DNA of 64,000 nt from Chitinophagales bacterium (lineage in GTDB: Bacteria; Bacteroidota; Bacteroidia; Chitinophagales; Chitinophagaceae): the NCBI GenBank assembly GCA_017303395.1, contig JAFLBN010000004.1, forward strand, positions 186,001 through 250,000. Direction: 5' to 3'. Shown piece after piece: positions 34,340-43,588 of this stretch. A program made the position numbers and the translations under genes. The notes beneath the pieces were generated by a model that had not been told where the DNA came from, did no database searches, and saw only the letters and a list, made by a program, of their open reading frames with translations. Within the stretch, counting starts at the first letter, position 1; the number at the start of each line of letters is the position of its first letter.

Positions 34340-35827
34340 ATGGGAATTGTACTACGTCAGTCGGTAAAAACCACGACCATCACATTTGCGGGTGCCATTC
34401 TGGGTGCACTCACCATTTATCTGTCTACCAAATATATTCCGGGTCAGGGCTACGGGTTTTCTAAAACCATTCTTACACATGCATTGCTGGCATCTCAGTT
34501 TACACTAGTGGGTATGCACAGTTCGCTGCATATATATATGAACAGGTACCCTGCGGCCGATGACCGCAGAAAAGTGCTTTTTACATTCAGCATGATAATA
34601 CCTGTTATCGTCACTGCTCTGGCATCGCTCATATATATTGCCTGCAAAAACGGTTACATATCACTATATACAGTTCAGGACCAGCCATACCTCGAAAAAT
34701 TCTTCTACTGGCTGCCAATATATACACTGCTATGGACAGTGATGACCCTGTTGGAATATTACCTGCTGGCACACATGAAAGTGGCGCTTTCCAATTTTGT
34801 AAAAGAGATAATATTGCGCATCAGTAATATACTACTGGTGGTGCTTTTTGCAGTAAACATCATCAACTTTGATTGGTTTATAATACTCAGTGTACTTATA
34901 CACCTGGTACCGATAGCAGCTTATTTATATATAGGCAGCAAACAGGAAGATTTCGGGTTTTCAATTAACTGGAAAATATTTCCTAAAAATGAAATACGGG
35001 AAATCGCCAGCTTTTCCATTTTCCATTTGTTCATGAATGTTACCATCACTGCTATGTATTACATAGACCAGTTGATGTTGGGTATATTAGATAAAACAGG
35101 CTTTGTATCGGTAGCTGTTTACTCGGTCGCCATGTATATCATTTCTGTATTTCAGATACCCATCAGGGCTATAGCTGTAAGTATCATACCAACTTTTACT
35201 CATGCCAGTGAAGAAGGTGATGAAAAGAAATTGGATGCATTATTTAAAAAATCGGCTTCTACGGTGCTTATTACTATCTGCGGTATGGCCATTTTGATAC
35301 TATGCAATATGCATAATGCCGTGAAGCTGTTTGACCCATCTTATGCACCTATGTACCTGATAGTGCCAATAGTTTTACTGGGTAGGTTTGTAGACAGTGC
35401 TACCGGGTTGAATACAGAACTATTATCAGTATCGAAATATTACAAATTCAATTTCTTTATCACGCTTGTTTTATTAGCCCTCACGGTGATATTCAATTAC
35501 ATACTGATACCACGCTATGGTATTTATGGCGCCGCTTGGGCCAATACCATTGCTTTTGCCAGTTTCAACATAGGCAAATTTTTATTTATATGGTTAAAGA
35601 TGAAGCACCAGCCCTTCACCGGGAAGAGCCCAATAATAATATTAGCTGCAATACCTGCAACGTTGGCTGGTTATCTTATTCCGCATATACAAAATCCGTT
35701 TGCAGATACTTTTGTAAGGAGTGGTATCATCTTAATTCTATTCGGCTCAGCCGTTTATTTACTGAAAGCTTCCGAAGAGTTTAACCAAATGATAAAAACC
35801 CTGAAAGAGAAAAAACGCTTATACTAA
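34340..35827 (+). CDS. Wzx-like polysaccharide flippase
   Basis: A 495-residue inner-membrane protein with about 12-14 hydrophobic segments, of the MOP/polysaccharide-transport superfamily (MATE-like). It likely flips lipid-linked oligosaccharide to the periplasm. Family-like segments include FAGAILGALTIYLSTKYIPGQGYG at the first helix and YGIYGAAWANTIAFA late. The ATG directly abuts the stop of the preceding GT2 gene, so the three genes are one operon. No Wzy polymerase or initiating transferase is in the window. Confidence 0.82.
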   Translation: MGIVLRQSVKTTTITFAGAILGALTIYLSTKYIPGQGYGFSKTILTHALLASQFTLVGMHSSLHIYMNRYPAADDRRKVLFTFSMIIPVIVTALASLIYIACKNGYISLYTVQDQPYLEKFFYWLPIYTLLWTVMTLLEYYLLAHMKVALSNFVKEIILRISNILLVVLFAVNIINFDWFIILSVLIHLVPIAAYLYIGSKQEDFGFSINWKIFPKNEIREIASFSIFHLFMNVTITAMYYIDQLMLGILDKTGFVSVAVYSVAMYIISVFQIPIRAIAVSIIPTFTHASEEGDEKKLDALFKKSASTVLITICGMAILILCNMHNAVKLFDPSYAPMYLIVPIVLLGRFVDSATGLNTELLSVSKYYKFNFFITLVLLALTVIFNYILIPRYGIYGAAWANTIAFASFNIGKFLFIWLKMKHQPFTGKSPIIILAAIPATLAGYLIPHIQNPFADTFVRSGIILILFGSAVYLLKASEEFNQMIKTLKEKKRLY

Positions 35828-36105
35828 CATATTAGTCAGTTCATCCGTTAATATTCCATCTCTGTCTGCTGATAAATAATGGTGATTTTGTGGTGCCATA
35901 TTTTTACATGGTTATTTTAAAAAATTACATTACAAATAATAGCATGTCACAAAAATGCCATAATTTGTAAGCATATATAGCCCAACACTTTGTATAACAG
36001 ATTGTGTCTATTTTTATTACCTGTTATCTGAGAGTTGCTTACCCCCTTGCATAAAAAATTAGTATCGGTTTGTACCGGTATGACAAAACATGCTTTTGAA
36101 TACTT
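35828..36105. other. AT-rich spacer before SprB-like gene with large inverted repeat
   Basis: These 278 bases carry no ORF of note. The main structure is a 16-base imperfect inverted repeat (35930-35945 and 35955-35970, 14 of 16 pairs, outer eight pairs perfect TTACAAAT/ATTTGTAA) with a nine-base loop. A smaller hairpin TATCGGT/ACCGGTA lies at about 36063-36081. No exact TAnnTTTG box was found. Confidence 0.5.
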
Positions 36106-39100
36106 ATGACATCAATTCTATCTAAGTGCCGTAATCTGCTATTGCTGTTATTAGCATTAGTATTCAGTATCAGTGCTAAAGCTACGCATATATATGGCGC
36201 AGACTTTTACTATACATACGTTAGTGGCAATACCTACACCGTAACGCTTGTAGTCTATGGCGACTGTAGTGGTAGTGCATTCAGCAGCCTCAGCAGCAGT
36301 ACGCCTACTGTACAATTGTATAACGGAACTTCACTTATATCAACCCAAAATCTGATATTACAAGCACCAACTGCCGGTGTAGAAGTAACACCTGTATGTT
36401 CTGCTCAGCTTAGCAATACCAATTGCGTAAGCAGTACAGGTACGATACCCGGGGTTAAGAAATTTGTATATCAAAGAGACTTTACCGTATCAGGTACATC
36501 CAACGCATGGAAGTTTGTTTTTACAGGTGCAATGGGTGCTACATCTGCAGGACGTAGTACATCTATTACCAATATCAGTGGTACAGGCGGTGGTTCTATT
36601 ATGGGTTTGGAAGCTACACTGGATAATACACTCGGAACTAACTCTTCTCCTATCTATACAACTATTCCCACACCATTTTTCTGTATTAATGTGCCCGCCA
36701 ATAACAACCCCGGTGCAGTAGATGCCAATGGCGATTTGCTGTCTTACAATCTGGTTCCGGGCATAACAGGTACCAGCGGTACTGTTACATACATTACCGG
36801 TTATACTGCTACTGCACCATTGGCTGTTTCAACCGGTTCTTTCAGTTTCAGCAGTACCACAGGTCAGCTTTCTTTTACACCCAACCTTGTGCAGCGTTCA
36901 CTGGTTGTATTCAGGGTAGATGAGTACAGAGGTAGCACATTGGTTGGCACCAGCATGCGCGAAATGACTTTTGTGGTACTTAATAATTGTAACAATAACC
37001 CACCTACCGGGAATATCAGTAACAATTCTGCAGGTACTATAACCGGTGCAGGAAAAATAATCACTGTTTGTAAGTCTGCAGGCAATATCGCCTTCAACAT
37101 CAACCCAACCGATGCTGAAGGCGATGGTATCACGATGACTGCAAGCGGCGTGCCTTCAGGTGCAGTATTTAATGTTACCAACAATGGCAGTACATCACCT
37201 ACGGGTTCTTTTGCATGGAACCTCTCTGCTGCCACACCTGGTACTTACAATATGTTCATCAACTACAAAGATGACGGTTGCCCGCTTTCCAGTACACAAA
37301 CTATAGCATATACTATTATTGTTCTTCCAGATCCGGGTGTTTCATTTTCGCTTATTTCTGCCGCTACATGTAGTAAGAAAGCACGTTTCAATGTAACACC
37401 ATCTGGCACACCTTCTCCGTGGACCATAACTATACGTCAGGGCACTACCACTATACACACATTTACAGGTGTTACCGGTACACAACTGGATAGCCTAGAT
37501 CCCGGTACATATACTATACGTGTTACCAACAGCAACAACTGTTTCAAAGACACTACCATCACACTCAATCAACCACCTGTTATATATCCGATAGTAAATA
37601 TGGTGAAACCAACCTGCTATGGGGGCAATAATGGTAGTATAACATTGAATGCCAGTGGTGGTGTATCTCCATTTACCTATGCATTGGGCACTGGTACTTA
37701 CAGCAGCACCAACGTATTTACCGGCCTTAGTGCAGGCAGCTACACACTGCATGTAAAGGATGCATATGATTGCATAAAAGACACTACTGTACAGCTTCTG
37801 GATCCTGCTCAAATAACATTGAGTATTGTACCATCCAAACCAAAGTGTAATTTCTACAGCAGTGGTGCTATCACTGTTACAGCAGCAAATGGTACACCGG
37901 CATATCAGTATGCATTAGGCAGTGGTTCATTCAGCAGCACCAATACATTCTCTGGCCTGTTTTCGGGTACGTATGTAATACATGTAAAAGATGCCAATAA
38001 TTGTACAAAGGACTCTACCTATCAGCTAATTGATTCTATCAGCATACATGCCACAGCAACTGTTACCAATGTACTCTGCAACGGAGATACTACAGGTGCT
38101 ATAACACTAGCAGGCAATAGTGGTACATCACCATATGTGTATAGAATTGGTGCTGCAGGTGTGTTCGGCACATCTGGTACATTCAGTCCATTGCCTGCAG
38201 GTACACACAATTTCAGGATAAAAGACGTTGATAGTTGTTATCTGGATACTGCAATTACAATAACACAACCTAACAGAATAACCAGTACATCCAGTATTGC
38301 CAATGTCACTTGTTTTGGTTTAAGCAATGGTGCGGTGACTATCACTGCAACAGGTGGCGTTTCTCCATATGAATACGCAATAGGTAGCGGTTCATTCAGC
38401 AGTACCAATACATTCTCTGGCTTGGTTGCAGGCAGCTATACACTGCGGATTAAAGATTTTAACGGTTGTCTTAAAGACACAACCATAACCGTAACACAAC
38501 CTGCAGTACTTGCATACAGCAACATTCAGATAACAGAGCCTGTTTGTAATGGCGATGTGAATGGCTTTATTACAATAACAGGTACAGGTGGTACCACAGC
38601 CTATACATATGCCATCAATACAAGCGCCTATGTAAGCTCACCAACATTTAGCGGATTGGCTGCAGGCACATATACACTGCACCTGAAAGATGCTAATAAC
38701 TGCCAGGTAGATAGTGTTGTAACAATGGGGCAACCTACGAAAATCATTCCTACACTACAGGTAAAACAATCTACATGCTTTCCGCTGAATGATGGGCGAG
38801 TAATCGTAACTGCCACAGGTGGTGTGCCTGGTTACTTATATGCAGTAGGTGCAGGTACTTTCACTTCGTCAAATACATTCTCGCCACTGGCAGCAGGTAC
38901 TTATACATTCCGCATCAGAGATACAAGACTTTGTATAAAAGATACAACCATTACTATTATAGATTCTACTGTTGTTAATGCCAATTACGTAATTAACAAT
39001 GTGAAGTGCTTTGGAGATAGCACAGGTGTTATTACAGTAAATACTACAAGTGGTAAAAGTCCATTTACATACGCTATCAATACAAATCCTTATGGCGCAT

Positions 39101-40656
39101 CACCAACATTCAATAAACTTCCTGTTGGTAGCTATGCTATCAGCATAAAAGATAATCTGGGTTGTAAAAAAGACACCACACTACCCGTTACTGAGCCTAC
39201 AGTGTTGCAGGTATTTGTATCGTCTGTTACCTCGCCAAGGTGCTATGGCTTTAATAACGGTGGTGTAAGCCTGTTTGCATTTGGTGGTACTACACCATAT
39301 AGCTACGCAGTAGATGCAGGAGCGTATGGCGCCAGTGGCAACTTCACTACACTAAAAGCAGGTACATATACATTCCACATCAAAGATGCCAACGGATGTA
39401 TTAAAGACACAACTATTACCATCACACAACCAGACAGAATAGCATTTCAGAATGTTGTTATAAATGATGTGTTATGCCACGGAGACACTACAGGCAGCGC
39501 CGTATTAACAGGCATTGGTGGTGTACCACCTCTGCTATATGCGTCTGATAACTCTCCATATGATACAAACCCTATAGAAACTGGTTTCAATGCAGGTTAT
39601 CATATCGTACGCATCAAAGATGCAAACAATTGTTATCTGGATTCTACCATAACAATCAAAGAACCACCTAAGCTGTTATTGAATGTTACGTCAATAACAC
39701 CACCTACCTGCGAAGGCTACCCTGATGGCAGCATTACAATGACTGCGGCAGGTGGTGTTACACCTTACAAGTTTAGCGCCAGCAATGGTTCACAATCCAA
39801 TACAGGTACCATTAGTGGTTTGAAAGCAGGTAGCTACACCTTCACTGTAACGGATGGCAATAATTGTGTTGCAGATACGAATATTGTAATGACAGGTTAT
39901 CCTGCCATCAATATAGATACCCTTGACATCTTTAAAGTAACGTGTAACGGGCTGAGTGATGGTAAAATTCTGATGAAAGTAAGCGGCGGTATTCCGCCAT
40001 TGATGTACCAATTGGAAAACAGGCCCCCAGTTACTGTCAGCGCATTCTACGACCTTATTGCAGCATCTTACAAAATCCGCATTATTGATGATAAGAATTG
40101 CTTTAAGGATACTACTGTAAAGGTTGAACAACCTGACAAACTGGTTACCAAGCTGACTGTAATGCCTAATGACTGTGAAGGCTATGATAATGATGGCCTT
40201 GTAAAAGCAGACGTAACTGGTGGTACCAAACCTTACAACTATTTGTGGAGTATGGCAAATGCGGGCAACAAACCGGAATTGGCAGGTATTGCAAACGGCC
40301 CTTACAAAGTAAGAGTTGTTGACTCTAACAGTTGTGCCGACTCTGCATCTGCTGTAGTAGCTTATGACAATTGCTGTAAAGTATTCATACCTGATGCATT
40401 TACACCAAACGGGGACGGCATGAATGACAAGGCAAAAATCCTTTTCAAAGGCGATTTCACTTTGGAGAAATTCACCATATTCAACCGCTTCGGGCAGAAG
40501 GTTTTCGAAACGAATATGCTAAATGAAGGATGGGATGGTAAATTCAACGGACAGATGCAAGACCTCGGTACCTTCAACTACTATATCAAGGGTATTTGCG
40601 GTAATGGTGGCACGAAAGAAGTTGAGTTTAAAGGAAATATTACACTCATAAAATAA
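36106..40656 (+). CDS. Giant SprB-repeat surface protein with type B T9SS (CHU_C) tail
   Basis: A 1516-residue protein with a signal peptide (about 1-25, ending SISAKA). The N-terminal half (about 26-410) is beta-rich and has a cadherin/Ig-like segment (NPTDAEGDGITMTASG). From about 411 to 1420 there are 13 SprB-type repeats of about 72 residues; the first is degenerate. Each has the pattern C.G...G.I....GG..PY.YA followed by AGTYT..IKDANNC.KDTTITI. The last 92 residues (KVFIPDAFTPNGDGMNDK, FNRFGQKVFE, GWDGKFNGQ) are the gliding-motility-associated type B sorting domain. SprB of Flavobacterium moves along the cell in gliding; this protein is much smaller, so an adhesin role is equally likely. 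Confidence 0.92.
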   Translation: MTSILSKCRNLLLLLLALVFSISAKATHIYGADFYYTYVSGNTYTVTLVVYGDCSGSAFSSLSSSTPTVQLYNGTSLISTQNLILQAPTAGVEVTPVCSAQLSNTNCVSSTGTIPGVKKFVYQRDFTVSGTSNAWKFVFTGAMGATSAGRSTSITNISGTGGGSIMGLEATLDNTLGTNSSPIYTTIPTPFFCINVPANNNPGAVDANGDLLSYNLVPGITGTSGTVTYITGYTATAPLAVSTGSFSFSSTTGQLSFTPNLVQRSLVVFRVDEYRGSTLVGTSMREMTFVVLNNCNNNPPTGNISNNSAGTITGAGKIITVCKSAGNIAFNINPTDAEGDGITMTASGVPSGAVFNVTNNGSTSPTGSFAWNLSAATPGTYNMFINYKDDGCPLSSTQTIAYTIIVLPDPGVSFSLISAATCSKKARFNVTPSGTPSPWTITIRQGTTTIHTFTGVTGTQLDSLDPGTYTIRVTNSNNCFKDTTITLNQPPVIYPIVNMVKPTCYGGNNGSITLNASGGVSPFTYALGTGTYSSTNVFTGLSAGSYTLHVKDAYDCIKDTTVQLLDPAQITLSIVPSKPKCNFYSSGAITVTAANGTPAYQYALGSGSFSSTNTFSGLFSGTYVIHVKDANNCTKDSTYQLIDSISIHATATVTNVLCNGDTTGAITLAGNSGTSPYVYRIGAAGVFGTSGTFSPLPAGTHNFRIKDVDSCYLDTAITITQPNRITSTSSIANVTCFGLSNGAVTITATGGVSPYEYAIGSGSFSSTNTFSGLVAGSYTLRIKDFNGCLKDTTITVTQPAVLAYSNIQITEPVCNGDVNGFITITGTGGTTAYTYAINTSAYVSSPTFSGLAAGTYTLHLKDANNCQVDSVVTMGQPTKIIPTLQVKQSTCFPLNDGRVIVTATGGVPGYLYAVGAGTFTSSNTFSPLAAGTYTFRIRDTRLCIKDTTITIIDSTVVNANYVINNVKCFGDSTGVITVNTTSGKSPFTYAINTNPYGASPTFNKLPVGSYAISIKDNLGCKKDTTLPVTEPTVLQVFVSSVTSPRCYGFNNGGVSLFAFGGTTPYSYAVDAGAYGASGNFTTLKAGTYTFHIKDANGCIKDTTITITQPDRIAFQNVVINDVLCHGDTTGSAVLTGIGGVPPLLYASDNSPYDTNPIETGFNAGYHIVRIKDANNCYLDSTITIKEPPKLLLNVTSITPPTCEGYPDGSITMTAAGGVTPYKFSASNGSQSNTGTISGLKAGSYTFTVTDGNNCVADTNIVMTGYPAINIDTLDIFKVTCNGLSDGKILMKVSGGIPPLMYQLENRPPVTVSAFYDLIAASYKIRIIDDKNCFKDTTVKVEQPDKLVTKLTVMPNDCEGYDNDGLVKADVTGGTKPYNYLWSMANAGNKPELAGIANGPYKVRVVDSNSCADSASAVVAYDNCCKVFIPDAFTPNGDGMNDKAKILFKGDFTLEKFTIFNRFGQKVFETNMLNEGWDGKFNGQMQDLGTFNYYIKGICGNGGTKEVEFKGNITLIK

Positions 40657-40690
40657 TCATCATCTGACCTGATAGATAATATTTTTAAAT

Positions 40691-40738
40691 AAAAGGGGGC
40701 AAATACTGGTGTAAAACCTTATTTTTGCCCCCCTTTCT
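40691..40738 (+). terminator. Terminator of SprB-like gene overlapping next promoter
   Basis: AAAGGGGGCAAA (40692-40703) pairs with TTTGCCCCCCTTT (40724-40736), with one bulged C, and T-rich DNA follows. The right arm starts inside the TATTTTTG box of the DUF5606 gene. Confidence 0.7.
40720..40727 (+). promoter_or_regulatory. -7 box TATTTTTG before DUF5606 gene
   Basis: An exact TAnnTTTG match, 23 bases before the ATG at 40750; it shares its last four bases with the terminator stem of the upstream gene. No clear -33 TTG is seen. Confidence 0.5.
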
Positions 40739-40749
40739 ATTAATAAATT

Positions 40750-41319
40750 ATGGACTACAGAGAAATAGTTGCAGTAACCGGTATCGGCGGTTTGTTTCAT
40801 TTGATTGCTACTAAAAGCGATGGCGCTATAGTACGCAACCTGGCAGATAAGAGCACGAAATTCATTTCTGCACGTCTGCACAATGTTACCCCGCTGGAAA
40901 GCATTGAGGTATATACAACAGGCGATAACGTGCGCCTGCACGAGGTTTTTCAGAAAATGAAAGACCAGGAGAACAGCATTAAACCTATAGATGCAAAGTC
41001 TGCAGATAACAATAGCATCAAGGGTTATTTCAAAAGCATCTTCCCTGAGTTTGATGAAGAACGTGTGTATGTGAGCGACATGAAGAAAATGCTGAAATGG
41101 TTTGAAATTCTGAAAGCAAACGATCTGTTGAATTTTGAATACCTGAATGCACCTGCTGAAGAGGAAACTGCACCTGCTGCTGAAACTGTTGCTGTAGTAG
41201 AAGAAGTTGCAGAAGAAAAACCTGCTAAAAAATCTCGTGCTAAGAAAGCAGCAGAACCAACTGCTGAAGGCGAGGAAAAGCCAAAGAAAAAAGCGGCTAA
41301 AAAGAAAACAGAAGAATAA
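40750..41319 (+). CDS. DUF5606 protein with basic, histone-like tail
   Basis: A 189-residue cytoplasmic protein. The N-terminal 130 residues (MDYREIVAVTGIGGLFHLI, VFQKMKD, FDEERVYVSDMKKMLKWFEIL) match the Bacteroidota family DUF5606, whose function is unknown to me. From about residue 140 an acidic linker turns into a Lys/Ala/Pro tail (PAKKSRAKKAA, KKKAAKKKTEE) like those of histone H1-type or nucleoid proteins, suggesting contact with DNA or RNA. The gene has its own promoter box and a very strong terminator. Confidence 0.8.
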   Translation: MDYREIVAVTGIGGLFHLIATKSDGAIVRNLADKSTKFISARLHNVTPLESIEVYTTGDNVRLHEVFQKMKDQENSIKPIDAKSADNNSIKGYFKSIFPEFDEERVYVSDMKKMLKWFEILKANDLLNFEYLNAPAEEETAPAAETVAVVEEVAEEKPAKKSRAKKAAEPTAEGEEKPKKKAAKKKTEE

Positions 41320-41340
41320 TACCCTCGGGTACTACAATAT

Positions 41341-41376
41341 AATGGCTGGCCATGTTGATGGTCAGCCATTTTTATA
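41341..41376 (+). terminator. Terminator of DUF5606 gene
   Basis: A 13-base-pair stem (41341-41353 and 41358-41370) with one G-T pair and a GTTG loop is followed by TTTTATAAT. It begins 21 bases after the stop codon. Confidence 0.92.
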
Positions 41377-41399
41377 ATCATCTTACGAGATACAAAATA

Positions 41400-41407
41400 T
41401 ATATTTG
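41400..41407 (+). promoter_or_regulatory. -7 box TATATTTG before GHL10 gene
   Basis: An exact TAnnTTTG match, 38 bases before the ATG at 41445. The -33 element is not clear. Confidence 0.4.
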
Positions 41408-41444
41408 TATTTTACCAATCTGCGCATCCGTTACAATATATACA

Positions 41445-42935
41445 ATGAGGATATATCATGGCTTGCTGTTAGCAGCTTTGTTATTTACATATTCATCCAT
41501 GGCACAGTCGCCCAAGAGAGAATTCAGGGCTGCGTGGATAGCTACCGTTTCTAATATAGACTGGCCTTCAAAACCGGGACTGCCTTCTGCCCAACAACAA
41601 CAAGAGTTTATATACAGGCTGAATGAGCTGGAGAAACTGGGCTGCAATGCCGTTATAGTGCAGGTTCGCCCTGCATCAGACGCTTTCTACCCCAGTAATG
41701 AAGAGCCGTGGAGCCGATACCTGACTGGCAGGCAGGGACAGCCACCTTTTCCATACTACGACCCGCTGAAATTCATGATAGAAGAAGCGCATAAACGTAA
41801 TATGGAATTTCATGCATGGTTCAATCCTTTCCGGGCACTGACAGACAGTAAAAAGAACCCCAACCCTTCTACACACATTACCTTCAGGCATCCTGACTGG
41901 ATAATAAGCTATGGTGGAAAATCTTATATAGACCCTGGCGTACCGGAGGCACGGGAATATGTTACATCTGTTATTATGGATGTGGTGAAGCGTTATGACA
42001 TAGATGCCATACACCTTGACGACTATTTTTACCCATACCGCATAGCCGGGCAGGAATTTGGCGACAGCCGCTCCTACAGCCGTTTTGGCAGTGGTATGAG
42101 CAAAGATGACTGGCGTAGGAATAATGTAAACCTCTTTGTATCGGTACTTAATACCAACATCAAACAGGCAAAGCCTTATGTAAAATTCGGCATCAGCCCC
42201 TTTGGCGTATGGCGCAATGCTTCTAAAGACCCTGAAGGCTCGCCAACCCGCGGCGGACAAACATGCTATGACGACCTGTATGCCGATGTGCTGCAATGGA
42301 TGCGCAAAGGCTGGGTAGACTATGTACTGCCGCAACTATACTGGGAGCATTATCACCGTGCTGCCGCATTTGATGTGCTGCTACCTTGGTGGGAAGCACA
42401 TAGTTACGGAAGGCATATATATTATGGTCTTGGCGTATATCGCATGGTAGGTGCAGGCAAAGGCCCTTGGGTAGGCACTCGTGAACTGATATGGCAAATG
42501 CAGGACATCAGGCGTATGGCACAGAATCCAAGCCATGTATTCTACAGCGCCTCCATCTTCGATAAGCTGACAGTACCCATAAAAGATAGTGTTATCAGCC
42601 ACAACAGGTATTATGCCTTTCCGCCGGTAATGAAGTGGTTGGACACAAGCGCACCTGCAGCTCCTATGGTAAAGGCAGTACCATCAAACGAGGGTACTTT
42701 ACTACAATGGACAGAACCCGGCAAGGAAAAAGTACGGTATGCGGTGTACCGATTTGTGAACGGGGAGCCCGTAAATACAAATAATGCAGAAAAGATAATA
42801 TCTGTACTCAACGAAAAGGAATATCTGGACGTAAACGCCAATAAGTATAAAAAATGTACTTATGTTGTTACCGCGCTGGACAGGCTTTGGAACGAAAGCA
42901 AGGGCAATATACCTGTAGAGGTAAACATTAAATAA
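41445..42935 (+). CDS. Secreted glycoside hydrolase, GHL10 (family 10-like / DUF187) type
   Basis: A 496-residue protein with a signal peptide (about 1-19, ending SSMAQ). The GHL10 core follows: EFRAAWIATVSNIDWPS, NAVIVQVRPASDAFYPS, EFHAWFNPFRA and the DAIHLDDYFYPY segment with the acidic pair expected at the active site. A fibronectin-like domain occupies about the last 90 residues. GHL10 enzymes form TIM barrels and act on glycans such as peptidoglycan-derived or plant sugars; the substrate is not determined. The ATG at 41445 is used because the longer frame runs back into the upstream terminator. Confidence 0.88.
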   Translation: MRIYHGLLLAALLFTYSSMAQSPKREFRAAWIATVSNIDWPSKPGLPSAQQQQEFIYRLNELEKLGCNAVIVQVRPASDAFYPSNEEPWSRYLTGRQGQPPFPYYDPLKFMIEEAHKRNMEFHAWFNPFRALTDSKKNPNPSTHITFRHPDWIISYGGKSYIDPGVPEAREYVTSVIMDVVKRYDIDAIHLDDYFYPYRIAGQEFGDSRSYSRFGSGMSKDDWRRNNVNLFVSVLNTNIKQAKPYVKFGISPFGVWRNASKDPEGSPTRGGQTCYDDLYADVLQWMRKGWVDYVLPQLYWEHYHRAAAFDVLLPWWEAHSYGRHIYYGLGVYRMVGAGKGPWVGTRELIWQMQDIRRMAQNPSHVFYSASIFDKLTVPIKDSVISHNRYYAFPPVMKWLDTSAPAAPMVKAVPSNEGTLLQWTEPGKEKVRYAVYRFVNGEPVNTNNAEKIISVLNEKEYLDVNANKYKKCTYVVTALDRLWNESKGNIPVEVNIK

Positions 42936-43011
42936 TTTAATAAGCCCGACAGTAGCAATTTTAAAATCTGTTTTTGTATCTTCAACTTTCGTTAAAATCT
43001 CATTTTAGTAC

Positions 43012-43440
43012 ATGAAATCAGCTTGGATCGGTAAAGCGTTACTTTCTTCAGCCCTCGTGCTGACTTTATTCGCTTGCAAGGATAAGACAGAATCAACTAC
43101 ACCCGCACCTGTATATGTTGCCGGTAAAGGTGGTTTGGCTACTATGCGTGTAGTAATGCAAAACAGCGGCCTGAATGTTGACAGTGGTTGGGTTTATGTC
43201 AAATACAATGCATCTGTTACGCCATTTGATAATAAGTATGATGACTCCAGTCTTGTAATACACGTTGATGGTGTACCGATGGCAATTTTTACAAGCCTGA
43301 AAGTGGGCGATTATTTCTTCATGGGTAAAGGCTGGGATATTATTCGCTCTCAGACAGTATATGGTACAAGGCCATTCACTATCGAAAAATCTGCAGAATC
43401 CGGTACCAGCTACCTGTATCTCCAAACTGCAAAACAGTAA
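43012..43440 (+). CDS. Small lipoprotein of unknown function
   Basis: A 142-residue protein with a lipobox (LTLFAC, cysteine at about residue 22). The mature part is short and beta-rich, with alternating hydrophobic residues and segments such as ATMRVVMQNSGLNVDSGWVYVKYN and SGTSYLYLQT. I recognise no family. The gene is monocistronic, ended by a textbook UUCG-loop terminator. Confidence 0.75.
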   Translation: MKSAWIGKALLSSALVLTLFACKDKTESTTPAPVYVAGKGGLATMRVVMQNSGLNVDSGWVYVKYNASVTPFDNKYDDSSLVIHVDGVPMAIFTSLKVGDYFFMGKGWDIIRSQTVYGTRPFTIEKSAESGTSYLYLQTAKQ

Positions 43441-43463
43441 TTATCAACTCTTTATAAAAATTC

Positions 43464-43491
43464 AAAAGCCTCTCTTCGGAGAGGCTTTTTT
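43464..43491 (+). terminator. UUCG-tetraloop terminator after lipoprotein gene
   Basis: An 11-base-pair perfect stem (43464-43474 and 43479-43489) closes on the exceptionally stable C(TTCG)G loop and ends in TTTTTT. Confidence 0.95.
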
Positions 43492-43542
43492 AGTATGTTG
43501 ATAACCTGTGTATTTTTTACACTGCCTTAACACGCCCTACTG

Positions 43543-43571
43543 TTGACTGGCACTATTATTTGTTAACTTTG
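43543..43571 (+). promoter_or_regulatory. Promoter of TPR gene (TTG-N18-TAACTTTG)
   Basis: The -33 TTG (43543-43545) and the exact -7 box TAACTTTG (43564-43571) are 18 bases apart. The ATG follows 17 bases after the box, so the leader is only about ten bases. Confidence 0.75.
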
Positions 43572-43588
43572 GTATAAACACAGTTGCT

